DNA from: Streptomyces sp. S4.7
GTDB taxonomy: Bacteria > Actinomycetota > Actinomycetes > Streptomycetales > Streptomycetaceae
NCBI RefSeq assembly: GCF_010384365.1
Contig: NZ_CP048397.1
Location: 2,604,001-2,668,000, forward strand
Length of the DNA stretch: 64,000 bases
Direction of reading: 5' to 3'
In this document: positions 16,650 to 25,499 of the stretch, in pieces
Numbering within the stretch: the first letter of the stretch is position 1
How the letters are laid out: every line of letters starts with the position of its first letter
Notes under the pieces: generated by a model
What the model was told of the DNA's origin: nothing
What the model saw: the letters and a program-made list of their open reading frames with translations, nothing else
The model's database searches: none
Translations under genes and position numbers: made by a program

Positions 16650-18434
16650 TCAGCGCATTCGGGTCGCCCATTCCTGAACTTTTCTGATCCGCTCGCGGAG
16701 TTGGCCGCCCGTGGCCTCCGCGCTGGGCGGTCCCCCGCACACACGGCGCAGCTCCGTGTGGATCACTGAGTGCGGTTTGCCGCTCTGGTGGACGTACGCG
16801 CCCACCATCGTGTTGAGCTGCTTGCGCAGTTCGAGCAGTTCCTTGTGGGAGACGACGGGGCGCCGGTCGGCGGGCAGCTCCAGCAGATCCGCCTCGGCGT
16901 CCGGCTTCTTGCGGCTGTGCGCGATCTGCCGGGCCTGCCGCTTCTGGAGGAGCATCTGCACCTGGTCGGGCTCCAGAAGGCCGGGGATGCCGAGGTAGTC
17001 CTGCTCCTCCTCGCTGCCGGGGTGCGCCTGCATGCCGAACTCGGCACCGTCGTACAGCACCCGGTCGAAGACCGCGTCGGACTCCAGCGCCTCGAAGGGC
17101 AGCGTGTCCTGCTCGCCGGTGTCCTCGTCCTCCTGGCGCTCGGCCTCCGCCATCTCCTTCTCGGACTCGGCGTACGGGTCCTCCTCGCCGGCCTTCTTCG
17201 GCTTGTCGAGGACGTGGTCGCGCTCCATCTCCATCTCGTTGGCGAAACCGAGGAGACCGGGGATGGTGGGCAGGAAGACGGACGCCGTCTCGCCGCGCCG
17301 TCTGGACCGGACGAAACGGCCGACGGCCTGCGCGAAGAACAGGGGCGTCGCGATGGTCGTGGCGTACACGCCGACCGCGAGGCGCGGCACATCGACGCCC
17401 TCCGACACCATGCGCACGGCGACCATCCAGCGCTCCTGGCCCGCGCTGAACTCGTCGATGCGCTTGGAGGCGGCGGCCTCGTCGGAGAGCACGACGGTCG
17501 CCTTCGTCCCGGTGATCTCACGGACGATCTTGGCGTAGGCGCGCGCCGAGGCCTGGTCGGTGGCGATGACCAGCCCGCCGGCGTCCGGGATGGACTTGCG
17601 CACCTCGGTGAGCCGGCGGTCGGCGGCGCGCAGCACGTTGGGCATCCACTCGCCGCGCGGGTCGAGCGCGGTGCGCCACGCCTGCGAGATCGCGTCCTTC
17701 GTCATGGGCTCGCCGAGCTTGGCGGCGATCTCGTCACCGGCCTTGGTGCGCCAGCGCATGTTGCCGCTGTAGCTGAGGAAGATGACGGGGCGCACGACGC
17801 CGTCGCCCAGCGCGTTGCCGTAGCCGTAGGTGTAGTCGGCGGACGAGCGGCGGATGCCGTCGTCGCCCTCCTCGTACGCGACGAAGGGGATCGGGTTGGT
17901 GTCGGACCTGAAGGGCGTGCCGGTCAGCGCGAGCCGCCTGGCGGCCGGCTCGAAGGCCTCGAGACACGCCTCGCCCCAGGACTTGGAGTCACCGGCGTGG
18001 TGGATCTCGTCGAGGATCACCAGGGTCTTGCGCTGCTCGCAGCGGTTGCGGTGGAGCATGGGCCGTACGCCGACGCCCGCGTACGTCACGGCGACCCCGT
18101 GGTACTCCTTGCTCAGCGGCCCCGCGCTGTACTCCGGGTCGAGCTTGATCCCTATCCGCGCGGCGGCGTCCGCCCACTGCTTCTTGAGGTGCTCGGTCGG
18201 CGCGACGACGGTGATCTGCTGCACGACATGGTGGTGCAGCAGCCAGGACGCGAGGGTCAGCGCGAAGGTGGTCTTCCCGGCGCCGGGGGTCGCGACGGCG
18301 AGGAAGTCGCGCGGCTGCTCCTGGAGATATCGCTCCAGCGCCTTCTCCTGCCAGGCGCGCAGCTTGTTGGCGGTGCCCCAGGGCGCGCGGCCGGGGAAGG
18401 CGGGTGAGAGGTGGTGGGAGGCGGTAGTAGTCAC
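16650..18434 (-). CDS. DEAD/DEAH-box SF2 helicase
   Basis: About 594 aa. Superfamily 2 motifs are clear: motif I ATPGAGKTTFAL near residue 50, motif II DEIHH, motif III TGTPFRSD and motif VI QAVGRFVRSRRRGE. Acidic Glu/Asp-rich linkers lie near residues 410-450. It should use ATP to remodel nucleic acid in the cytosol; substrate unknown. The GTG at 18434 (VTTTASHHL) has GGAG five bases upstream. A GTG 14 codons earlier (18476) is the alternative. It is a single-gene unit ended by a strong hairpin. Confidence 0.93.
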   Translation of the reverse strand: MTTTASHHLSPAFPGRAPWGTANKLRAWQEKALERYLQEQPRDFLAVATPGAGKTTFALTLASWLLHHHVVQQITVVAPTEHLKKQWADAAARIGIKLDPEYSAGPLSKEYHGVAVTYAGVGVRPMLHRNRCEQRKTLVILDEIHHAGDSKSWGEACLEAFEPAARRLALTGTPFRSDTNPIPFVAYEEGDDGIRRSSADYTYGYGNALGDGVVRPVIFLSYSGNMRWRTKAGDEIAAKLGEPMTKDAISQAWRTALDPRGEWMPNVLRAADRRLTEVRKSIPDAGGLVIATDQASARAYAKIVREITGTKATVVLSDEAAASKRIDEFSAGQERWMVAVRMVSEGVDVPRLAVGVYATTIATPLFFAQAVGRFVRSRRRGETASVFLPTIPGLLGFANEMEMERDHVLDKPKKAGEEDPYAESEKEMAEAERQEDEDTGEQDTLPFEALESDAVFDRVLYDGAEFGMQAHPGSEEEQDYLGIPGLLEPDQVQMLLQKRQARQIAHSRKKPDAEADLLELPADRRPVVSHKELLELRKQLNTMVGAYVHQSGKPHSVIHTELRRVCGGPPSAEATGGQLRERIRKVQEWATRMR

Positions 18435-18660
18435 GGTCTCCGGTTCGCGGACGCTCGGGTGCACGGGCTGGGGCACGGGATCGAGGACGCCCCGACCCCC
18501 GGGCTCAGATACGACAACCGGGCCACCCTACCGGCGGCCCGGCCCGATCCCCGTACGAACGAGCCGGGGCCGCCCAGGTGCGACCCGGCTCACATCCCGC
18601 CGCGCGGGGCGCGCGGCCGGCGTTCGGTCCCGGCGGTTCGCCGGGCCGCGACGGCGGCGG

Positions 18661-20142
18661 TCACCGCGTCCGTACCCTCGTCGCCACCCACACCCCAGCC
18701 AGCGCCACCGCGGCCATGGGGAGGAACACCGCGGCGAACGCGGCCGGGTGGGAGGCGTCGGCCGAGGTGAGGTCGTGGGCGCCGACCGCGCCGCCGCCCA
18801 GGGCCGCGAACGCCGCGCCGCCCGCCGCCAGCAGCAGGACGTTCGAGAGGCCGTCGGATATCTGGAGCGCGGCGGAGTTCGTGCCCGCCTCCTCGGGAGG
18901 TGAGAGCTTCAGCAGCAGCACGCTCGTTGACGCGATCACCGCGCCCATGCCGAGACAGCCGACCGCCCAGGCGACGCCCACGACCCAGACCGGGACCCAC
19001 TCGATCAGCACGCTCGGGGCCGCGGCGATGGAGGCGGCGACCAGCGCCATGCCGCCCATCAGCAGCCGTTCGCGGTGCGGTTCCATGCGGGGGCGGGACT
19101 GGATGTACGAGCCGAGGGCCCACGTCGCGCCGCCGACGGCCAGCGAGAGGCCCGCCAGCGTCGGGGACAGGCCCCGCTGGGTGACGAGCATCAGCGGTAC
19201 GAAGCTCTCCGCCGCGATGAAGGAGCCGGCCGCGACGCCGCGCAACAGGACGACCGACGGCATGCCGCGGGCGGCGCGGTAGGTGCCGGGCGGCAGCAGG
19301 CCGAGCACGGCGGGCACGATCAGCGCGGCACCCGCCGCGCCGGGCAGCAGGGACCACCAGTTCAGGTCCTGGCCCGCGTACTGGAGCAGGCCCGCGCCGA
19401 GCGAGATCGCCAGCGCCAGCCGGATCCGGCGCCGGTCGAAGGCCGGTACGGGCACAGTGTGGTCGGCCGGCTGGGCGGGCCCCGCCGCCATCTTCCGGAT
19501 CGCGGGCAGCGCGGTCGCCAGCGGCAGCACCACCAGCACCGGGATGCCGATGAACACCCAGCGCCAGCCGAGGTGTTCGGTGACCGTGCCGGAGGCGAGC
19601 GGCCCGACGACCGAGGGGATGACCCAGCTCGCCGCGAACGCGGCCATGATCGCGGGCCGCAGCCGCTCCGAGTAGGCGCGGCTGACGACGACGTACAGCG
19701 CGACGATCACCAGCCCGCCGCCGAGCCCCTGGACCGCCCGGCCCGCGATGAACAGCCACATCGCGCCGGCCGTGCCGGAGAGCAGCAGTCCGACCGCGAA
19801 GGCGGTGATCCCGGTGACGAGCGGCCGGAGCGGGCCGCTGCGGTCGGCCCACTGCCCGGAGAGCACCATCGCGAAGAGGCTGGTGGTGAAGTACGCGGAG
19901 AAGGCGAACGCGTACAGCGAGACGCCCCGCAGTTCGCGGGCGGCCACCGGCATCGCCGTACCGACCGCCGTGGCCTCGAAGGCGATCAGCAGGACGACGC
20001 AGATGATGCCGATGCTCAAGCCCCGGTGGGCCCTGCCGAGGATGCCGTCGCCGCCGGGGCCGACCGCGAGAGGTGGGGCGGGCGGCGCGGGCGGGGCGGC
20101 TTCGGCGGCGACGGCGGCGTCGCTCGGTTCGAGGGCGGTCAT
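18661..20142 (-). CDS. MFS drug/metabolite transporter
   Basis: A 493-aa major-facilitator permease with about 14 hydrophobic helices after a Pro/Ala-rich tail of about 40 residues. The conserved loop GQWADRSGPLRPLVTG follows helix 2, and a proline/glycine-rich fifth helix is visible (VVGPLASGTVTEHLGWRWVF), typical of the DHA2 drug:proton antiporters. Probably exports a toxic or secondary-metabolite compound. It stands alone: convergent spacing to the helicase is about 225 bp, and tRNA-Cys lies upstream on the other strand. No adjacent regulator is present. Confidence 0.92.
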   Translation of the reverse strand: MTALEPSDAAVAAEAAPPAPPAPPLAVGPGGDGILGRAHRGLSIGIICVVLLIAFEATAVGTAMPVAARELRGVSLYAFAFSAYFTTSLFAMVLSGQWADRSGPLRPLVTGITAFAVGLLLSGTAGAMWLFIAGRAVQGLGGGLVIVALYVVVSRAYSERLRPAIMAAFAASWVIPSVVGPLASGTVTEHLGWRWVFIGIPVLVVLPLATALPAIRKMAAGPAQPADHTVPVPAFDRRRIRLALAISLGAGLLQYAGQDLNWWSLLPGAAGAALIVPAVLGLLPPGTYRAARGMPSVVLLRGVAAGSFIAAESFVPLMLVTQRGLSPTLAGLSLAVGGATWALGSYIQSRPRMEPHRERLLMGGMALVAASIAAAPSVLIEWVPVWVVGVAWAVGCLGMGAVIASTSVLLLKLSPPEEAGTNSAALQISDGLSNVLLLAAGGAAFAALGGGAVGAHDLTSADASHPAAFAAVFLPMAAVALAGVWVATRVRTR

Positions 20143-20311
20143 GGCATCAGAGTAAGGGGCATGGACCCGTATGAACCCTGTCGCTGGTCGCGGCGGAGCT
20201 GGTCCCTTGGTCGTACGCCCATGAACGCCGTGTGGCAGTCGTGTTGCGGGACGCGCCGTTCCCTTGAGGGGTGCCCGCCGGCCCGCCTACGGTCGGTACA
20301 ACGGTACGCAC

Positions 20312-20383
20312 GGCCGTGTGCCCGAGTGGTTCAGGGGCTCGACTGCAAATCGAGTTACGTGGGTTCGATTCCCGCCACGGCCT
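20312..20383 (+). tRNA. tRNA-Cys (anticodon GCA)
   Basis: A complete cloverleaf: acceptor stem GGCCGTG/CACGGCC, anticodon stem CTCGA/TCGAG with loop CTGCAAA (anticodon GCA), T arm GTGGG-TTCGATT-CCCGC, and U as discriminator base as expected for Cys. CCA is not encoded. Confidence 0.97.
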
Positions 20384-20474
20384 CTTACAGAAGTCCTTCT
20401 CCCAGCGGCGTTCCCGCACTCCCCCGCCTACGAGCCGGCGCGCCCACGCGCCCGGCTCGTCTCGCGTCCGACCG

Positions 20475-22784
20475 TCAGGCCCCCGCCGTCACGACCGCCG
20501 ACTGCGGCCTGACCGGCAGCCTGTTGACCGGCCGCCCCGTCGCCGCGCGCACCGCCGCCGCCACCGCCGCCGGGGACGTCACGACCGGTGCCGCGCTCGC
20601 CGGCTTCGCGCCGAACGGGGCGACCACGTCGCGCTCCTCGACCAGTTTGACGATCCGGATGTCGGGCGCGTCCAGGGACGTCGGCAGCGCGTAGCCGGTG
20701 AGGTCGGGACGGCGTACCAGACCGCGCGTCGTACGGAGGTTCTCCGTCAGGGCCGTACCGATGCCCTGGGTGACGCCGGCCTCGATACGGGTCGCGAGCT
20801 GAGCCGGGTTGAGGACCCGGCCGACGTCCTGCGCGACGGCCATCTCCACGACGCGGATCGAGCCGAGTTCGATGTCGACGTCCACGACCGCGCGGATCGC
20901 GCAGAAGGCGAGGCCGACGAACGCGTCGCCCTGGCCGGAGTCGTCCAGCGGTTCGGTGGGGTGCGGGCGGCACTGCGCGGTGGCCCACAGCTCCTTGCCG
21001 TCCATCGCCTCGGTGACGGTGGTCGACAGCACACCGTCGTAGGAGGTGATCTTTCCGTCGGTGATCTGGAGCAGCTCCGTCGACATGCCGAACTTGTGCG
21101 CCAGCGGCTGGAGGAGCTGCGTACGGACCATCTTCGCGGCGCGCTCGACGGCGCCGCCCGAGACCCAGGTGTGGCGGCCGTGCGTGGCGGGGCCCGCCGG
21201 GGGCTGGTCGGTGTCGACCGAGGCGACGTGGACCTCCTCGATGCCGAGCGTCTCCTGGACGATCTGGCGGGCGAGGGTGGAGAAACCCTGTCCGGTCTCG
21301 ACGGCCGCGCAGATGACCGTGGCGACGCCGTCGTGGACCTTGACGGTGGCCGTGGAGACCTCGTCGGCGCCCTCGGCGCCGAGCATGTGGACCATGCCGA
21401 GCGCGTAGCCCACGCCGCGGCGTACGGCGCCGGGCTCGCCCGCGCCCTCGGGGCCGCCCGGCAGCAGCCAGGACGACTCGGGGATGTCCTTGGGCAGTGC
21501 GGGGAGCGGGAAGTCCCGGACCGCACGCAGCAGTTCGGCGACGGGCGCCGGGCAGGTCACCGTCTGCCCGGTGGGCAGGATGTCGCCGGTCGCCAGCGCG
21601 TTGCGCAGACGCAGTTCGGCCGGGTCGATGCCGAGTTTGGTGGCCAGCTTGTCCATCTGGCCCTCGTAGGCGGCGCAGACCTGCATCGCGCCCTCGCCCC
21701 GGACATGGCCCGACGGCGGGTTGTTGGTGCGCACGGCCCAGCCTTCGATGAAGGCGTGCGGGACGATGTAGGGGCCGCAGGCGAACGCGACGGCCGCCGC
21801 GAGGGATTCGGACGAGGCGTCGGCGTACGCGCCCGCGTCGAGGAGGATCTGCGCCTCGACCTTGACGAGCCGGCCCTCGCTGTCGGCGTGGTGGCGGTAG
21901 CGCAGCAGCGTCGGGTGCCGGTGCGCGTGTCCGAGGAAGGACTCCTCGCGGGTCGCGGCCAGCTTCACCGGGCAGCCGGTGCGCAGCGCGAGCAGGCCGA
22001 GCGGGATCTGGAAGCCGGGGTCCTCGCGGTCGCCGGTGGCGCCGGGGACTCCGGTGACGACGACCTTCACCTGGTCGGGTTCGAGGCCGAAGCAGGCGGC
22101 GGCCAGATCGCGGTCGGTGTGCGGGTCGGTGGACCCGGTGTAGATCTCCACGCCGCCGTCGGGGCGCGGTACGGCGAGGCCGGCCTCCGCGCCGATGGGG
22201 GCCGGGTCCTGGCGGCCGATCCGGTACAGGCCCTCGACGACCACGTCGCCGGTGAGGTCGGGGTCCCCGTAGCGCAGCGGGATGTGGCGGATCAGATTGC
22301 CGTCGGGGTGCAGCGGCTCCGCCTCGAAGGCCTTCTCCGGGTCGGTGACGGGATCGAGGACCTCGTACTCGACGGCGATGGCGGCGGCGGCGAGGCGGGC
22401 TGTGTCGGGATGGTCGGCCGCGACGGCGGCGATGGCCTCGCCGTGGTGGCGTACGACCTCGGAGGCGAAGACGGGGCGGTCGGCGACGAGCCGTCCGTAG
22501 GAGGGGTCGCCGAGGACGTCGAGATGGGTCACCACGGCCCGTACGCCCGGCATCCCGGCCGCCGCGCTCGTGTCGATCGACAGGATCCGCGCGTGCGGGT
22601 GCGGTGAGCGCAGGAGCGCCGCCCACAGCAGGCCCTCGGCCCAGAGGTCGGCGGCGTACGGGAACGTGCCCTCGGTCTTGGCGCGGGCGTCGGCCGGGGG
22701 GAGGGAGGCGCCGAGACCCAGCGCGGGCGGCTCCTGCCGGGGGCCGTCGAGCGCCTGGGTCTCGGTGGCCGCGTCGTTGCTCAC
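20475..22784 (-). CDS. Xanthine-dehydrogenase-family molybdenum subunit
   Basis: A 769-aa large subunit starting at GTG (VSNDAATETQAL), overlapping the FeS gene stop by 4 nt. N-terminal Ald_Xan_dh domain (about residues 30-140, containing AKTEGTFPYAADLW), then the molybdopterin-binding domains, with VETGQGFSTLARQI in the C-terminal half. Normally it hydroxylates purines or aromatic aldehydes and N-heterocycles, passing electrons to the FeS and FAD subunits. Oddity: the C-terminal signature that usually reads GAKGVGEPP, with the catalytic Glu, reads GAKPASAAP here, so the base that activates water appears to be missing. The rest (AAVRAATGRPVNRLPVRP) aligns well. Either chemistry differs or the enzyme has a non-classical role. 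Confidence 0.93.
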   Translation of the reverse strand: MSNDAATETQALDGPRQEPPALGLGASLPPADARAKTEGTFPYAADLWAEGLLWAALLRSPHPHARILSIDTSAAAGMPGVRAVVTHLDVLGDPSYGRLVADRPVFASEVVRHHGEAIAAVAADHPDTARLAAAAIAVEYEVLDPVTDPEKAFEAEPLHPDGNLIRHIPLRYGDPDLTGDVVVEGLYRIGRQDPAPIGAEAGLAVPRPDGGVEIYTGSTDPHTDRDLAAACFGLEPDQVKVVVTGVPGATGDREDPGFQIPLGLLALRTGCPVKLAATREESFLGHAHRHPTLLRYRHHADSEGRLVKVEAQILLDAGAYADASSESLAAAVAFACGPYIVPHAFIEGWAVRTNNPPSGHVRGEGAMQVCAAYEGQMDKLATKLGIDPAELRLRNALATGDILPTGQTVTCPAPVAELLRAVRDFPLPALPKDIPESSWLLPGGPEGAGEPGAVRRGVGYALGMVHMLGAEGADEVSTATVKVHDGVATVICAAVETGQGFSTLARQIVQETLGIEEVHVASVDTDQPPAGPATHGRHTWVSGGAVERAAKMVRTQLLQPLAHKFGMSTELLQITDGKITSYDGVLSTTVTEAMDGKELWATAQCRPHPTEPLDDSGQGDAFVGLAFCAIRAVVDVDIELGSIRVVEMAVAQDVGRVLNPAQLATRIEAGVTQGIGTALTENLRTTRGLVRRPDLTGYALPTSLDAPDIRIVKLVEERDVVAPFGAKPASAAPVVTSPAAVAAAVRAATGRPVNRLPVRPQSAVVTAGA

Positions 22785-24298
22785 GCCATGCCTCCGTCGT
22801 GCGGGTCGAGAGGTGCCGGGTGGGCGCCGCCTGCGCCCGGTGGTGCCTGGTGCGGGATGCGGGCCTCGTCGGCGGCCTCGGCGCTCGCCGCGCGTTCGGC
22901 GACGACCTCGCCGACGGCGTCGAGGACGCCCCGGTATCCGGAACAGCGGCAGAGGTTGCCGGACAGTGCCTGGCGGGTCTCCAGCTCGCTGGGGTCGTGG
23001 TTGCCTTCGAGGAGGTCGTGGACGGTCATGGCCATGCCGGGGATGCAGAAACCGCACTGGACGGCGCCGCAGTTGGCCAGGGCGCGCTGCACGTCGGACG
23101 GTTCGCCGTCGGAGGCCAGGCCCTCGACCGTACGGACCTCGGAACCGGCCGCGGTGGCCGCCGGGACGAGGCAGGAGGCGACGAGCCGGCCGTCGACCTG
23201 GACGTTGCAGGCACCGCACTCGCCCTGCGAGCAGCCGTCCTTGGCACCGGCGAGGCCGAGGCGCTCGCGCAGGACGTAGAGCAGGGACTCGCCGATCCAG
23301 GCGTCGGTGACGGGGCGGTCGCCGCCGTTGACGCGCAGGACGTAGGAGTTGGCGGGGTGTTCGGCGCTGTCGTTGCTGCTGGTGAGGGGGGTGGGTTCGG
23401 GCTCCGGTGCCGGCTCCGCGAGGGCGCCGGGCGCGGCTTCCGCTTCCGTCGCCGTGTCGGCGTCCGTTTCCGTGTCGGCGCCCGCTTCGGCGTCCGTGTC
23501 CCCGTCCGCTCCGGTCTCGGTCGCGGCCGCCGCTTCGGCGCCGGGCTCCTCGTCCGTGTCCGGTCCGGTCGCCGGAGCGGCTGCCTCGGTCTCGTCGGGC
23601 GCGGCCTGCGGCGGCTGTTCCGCCGCGGGCTCCGGAACCGGTTCCGGTTCGGGCGCCCAGGGAGCGCGCGCGCCACCCGGAAGCGTGGCGGGCGGAGCGC
23701 CGCCCGACCACTGCGAGGTGATGGGCACGGACGTGGTGAACTCGCCCGATTCGTCCGGAAGATCGTCCGTGACGACGGGGATCACCCACTGCCCCGTGAG
23801 CTGCGACGGGGACTCCGGCTCCGTACGGGCGTCCGGGGCGCCGCCGCCGTCGGCCGTGTCCGCGAAGGACCACTGGCCGGTCGCCTGCGGGTCGTGCGGC
23901 ACGTCCGGGCCGGTGGCCGCGCCCGGGTGGTACGCGTGCGGATGGCCCTGCCCGTAACCCTGGCCGTACCCCTGCCCGTAGCCGTACGGATCGGGCTGCG
24001 TCTGCGGGGTGTGCGGCGCCCACTGCCCGACATCGGCCGGGCCGCCGGGACCCGCGCCGTCGTCCGGCTGCCGCTGGTCGATCGTCGGTGGTACGTAGCC
24101 GTGTCCGGGCGCCGCCAGCGGCGCGTCCGTCCTGTCCGGATGTGTGGGCGGCATCTGGACGAAGGCGGTCGACTCGCCGTCGTACTCGCCGCCCTGCGGG
24201 ATCGGCTGCCACGCGCCGCGCTCCTGTGGATACCCGTGCGCGTGCGCCTGCGGACCCCCCTCCGGATTCCCGGAGTTCTCGTTCTCGTCGGTGGTCAC
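22781..24298 (-). CDS. Xanthine-dehydrogenase-family [2Fe-2S] subunit with long disordered N-terminus
   Basis: A 505-aa protein from GTG. The C-terminal 180 residues are a standard CoxS/XdhC-type small subunit: plant-type cluster motif GCSQGECGACNVQ with a fourth Cys in VASCLVPA, and the second cluster domain with CGFCIPGM and LCRCSGYRG. These carry electrons from molybdenum to FAD. The first 310 or so residues are unusual: Pro/Gly/Gln/Tyr-rich repeats (GYGQGYGQGYGQG), TGQW-type segments and long Ala/Glu/Asp tracts. A stand-alone small subunit is usually about 160-200 aa. The extension continues with Streptomyces codon use and no internal stop. A shorter protein from an internal start cannot be excluded. 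Confidence 0.92.
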   Translation of the reverse strand: MTTDENENSGNPEGGPQAHAHGYPQERGAWQPIPQGGEYDGESTAFVQMPPTHPDRTDAPLAAPGHGYVPPTIDQRQPDDGAGPGGPADVGQWAPHTPQTQPDPYGYGQGYGQGYGQGHPHAYHPGAATGPDVPHDPQATGQWSFADTADGGGAPDARTEPESPSQLTGQWVIPVVTDDLPDESGEFTTSVPITSQWSGGAPPATLPGGARAPWAPEPEPVPEPAAEQPPQAAPDETEAAAPATGPDTDEEPGAEAAAATETGADGDTDAEAGADTETDADTATEAEAAPGALAEPAPEPEPTPLTSSNDSAEHPANSYVLRVNGGDRPVTDAWIGESLLYVLRERLGLAGAKDGCSQGECGACNVQVDGRLVASCLVPAATAAGSEVRTVEGLASDGEPSDVQRALANCGAVQCGFCIPGMAMTVHDLLEGNHDPSELETRQALSGNLCRCSGYRGVLDAVGEVVAERAASAEAADEARIPHQAPPGAGGAHPAPLDPHDGGMA

Positions 24299-25191
24299 GG
24301 CAGCGCCCTCCCCAGTGCTCGTCGAGCCAGCGTGGCGACGGTACGCCTCAGGTGCAGTACGGCGGGCGGCAGGGCGGGCGGCTCGCTCCCGTCCGCCTCC
24401 GGGACCGGGTCGGGGATACAGGCCGCGGCGACGTACTCCCCGAAGGCCGCCAGCGCCTCGGGCGCCAGCCCCCTGTCCGCGTCCCAGTCGATCAGCGAGG
24501 CGATCCAGCGCTCGGCCTCCATCGGGCGCAGCGGCATCGGCGCGATCGCGCCGACCGCGCAGCGCACGCCCCGGCGCGCCGGGTCGAGCACGACGGCGAC
24601 GGACGCGGTGGCCCGGCCGGGGCCGGTGCGGCCGGTCGCCTTGAGGTAGACCTGCGGGGCGTGCAGCAGCGGTACGCGGACGAAGCCGATGAGTTCGGCG
24701 GGCGCCAGCATCTCGCGGCCCGCCAGCAGATGGGAGACGGGGATCTCACGGCGCGCGCCGTCGGGGCCCGCGACGACGAGGTCCGCCTCCAGGGCCGCCA
24801 GGACGGGCAGTGAGTCGCCGGTGGGGGCCGCGGTGGCGATGTTGCCGCCGAGCGTGCCCGCGTTGCGGATCTGGGGCGGGCCCGCGGCGCGCGAGGACGC
24901 GGCGAGCGCGGGGATGAGGGCGGCGAAGTCGGGCCGTCCCATGCGCGCGTGGGTGAGTCCGGTGCCCAGCAGGGCGTGTCCGTCCTGGTAGTGCCAGCCG
25001 CGCAGTTCGCTGATCCGGCCGAGTCCGACCAGGCCGGCCGGCCTGAGCAGGCCCTTGTTGACGGCGGCCATCAGATCGGTGCCACCCGCGACGGGCACGG
25101 CGGCAGGCATGGCGCTCAGTGCCGCCACGGCCTCGTCGAGCGAGACCGGCAACGTCACCGACTGCGCGGTCTGCGGTGCGTGCGTGGTCAA
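24295..25191 (-). CDS. Xanthine-dehydrogenase-family FAD subunit
   Basis: About 298 aa in the CoxM/FAD-binding-5 family. Flavin-binding signatures AGGTDLMAAV (near residue 40) and IRNAGTLGGNIATAAP (about residues 100-115) are present. It accepts electrons from the FeS subunit and passes them on to NAD+ or another acceptor. The start proposed is TTG at 25191 behind GGAAGGGG, giving the family's expected N-terminus. An upstream ATG at 25281 in the same frame would add 30 unlikely residues. It is the first gene of the minus-strand operon FAD, FeS, Mo, with 4-nt overlaps throughout. Confidence 0.92.
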   Translation of the reverse strand: MTTHAPQTAQSVTLPVSLDEAVAALSAMPAAVPVAGGTDLMAAVNKGLLRPAGLVGLGRISELRGWHYQDGHALLGTGLTHARMGRPDFAALIPALAASSRAAGPPQIRNAGTLGGNIATAAPTGDSLPVLAALEADLVVAGPDGARREIPVSHLLAGREMLAPAELIGFVRVPLLHAPQVYLKATGRTGPGRATASVAVVLDPARRGVRCAVGAIAPMPLRPMEAERWIASLIDWDADRGLAPEALAAFGEYVAAACIPDPVPEADGSEPPALPPAVLHLRRTVATLARRALGRALP

Positions 25192-25499
25192 CCCAGCTGC
25201 CCCTTCCCGGTGTCCCGGCTGTCCGCCTGTGTTGGCCGTACCGTACGTGCTCACAGGGCGGACGAGGCAACTCTGGCACATCTTCCGCGCCTACCGGTCC
25301 GAGGGTCCACGAAGGGGGTATCCGCCCCTGAACGAGGGGAAGATCCGCTTTCGCGCCTCTTGACCGACACATACGGAATGCCATTCTTCGGCACCCATGT
25401 ACGACTTAAGAGTACGGACAACCCCCGTCGGGGGGCTCGCGATTCACCGGGTTCACGGTCTCAGACCGACGCGCGCGGGGCACGCGCGCCGGCGCGGGC
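25192..25499. other. Intergenic region upstream of the xanthine-dehydrogenase-type operon
   Basis: 308 bp holding the operon promoter on the minus strand and the end of the hexosaminidase transcript. Stretches around 25360-25420 have lower GC. No coding frame with the usual codon bias, no clear operator and no strong hairpin were seen. Confidence 0.4.

Noticed and set aside
20271..22607. A 778-codon plus-strand frame
   Set aside because: It is antisense to the xanthine-dehydrogenase-type Mo subunit and overlaps tRNA-Cys; its product is Arg/Gly-rich and meaningless.
22785..24212. Reading the Mo subunit as a 1,245-aa protein from 24212
   Set aside because: The extension would overlap the FeS subunit gene in another frame. 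The GTG at 22784 with a 4-nt overlap is the natural start.
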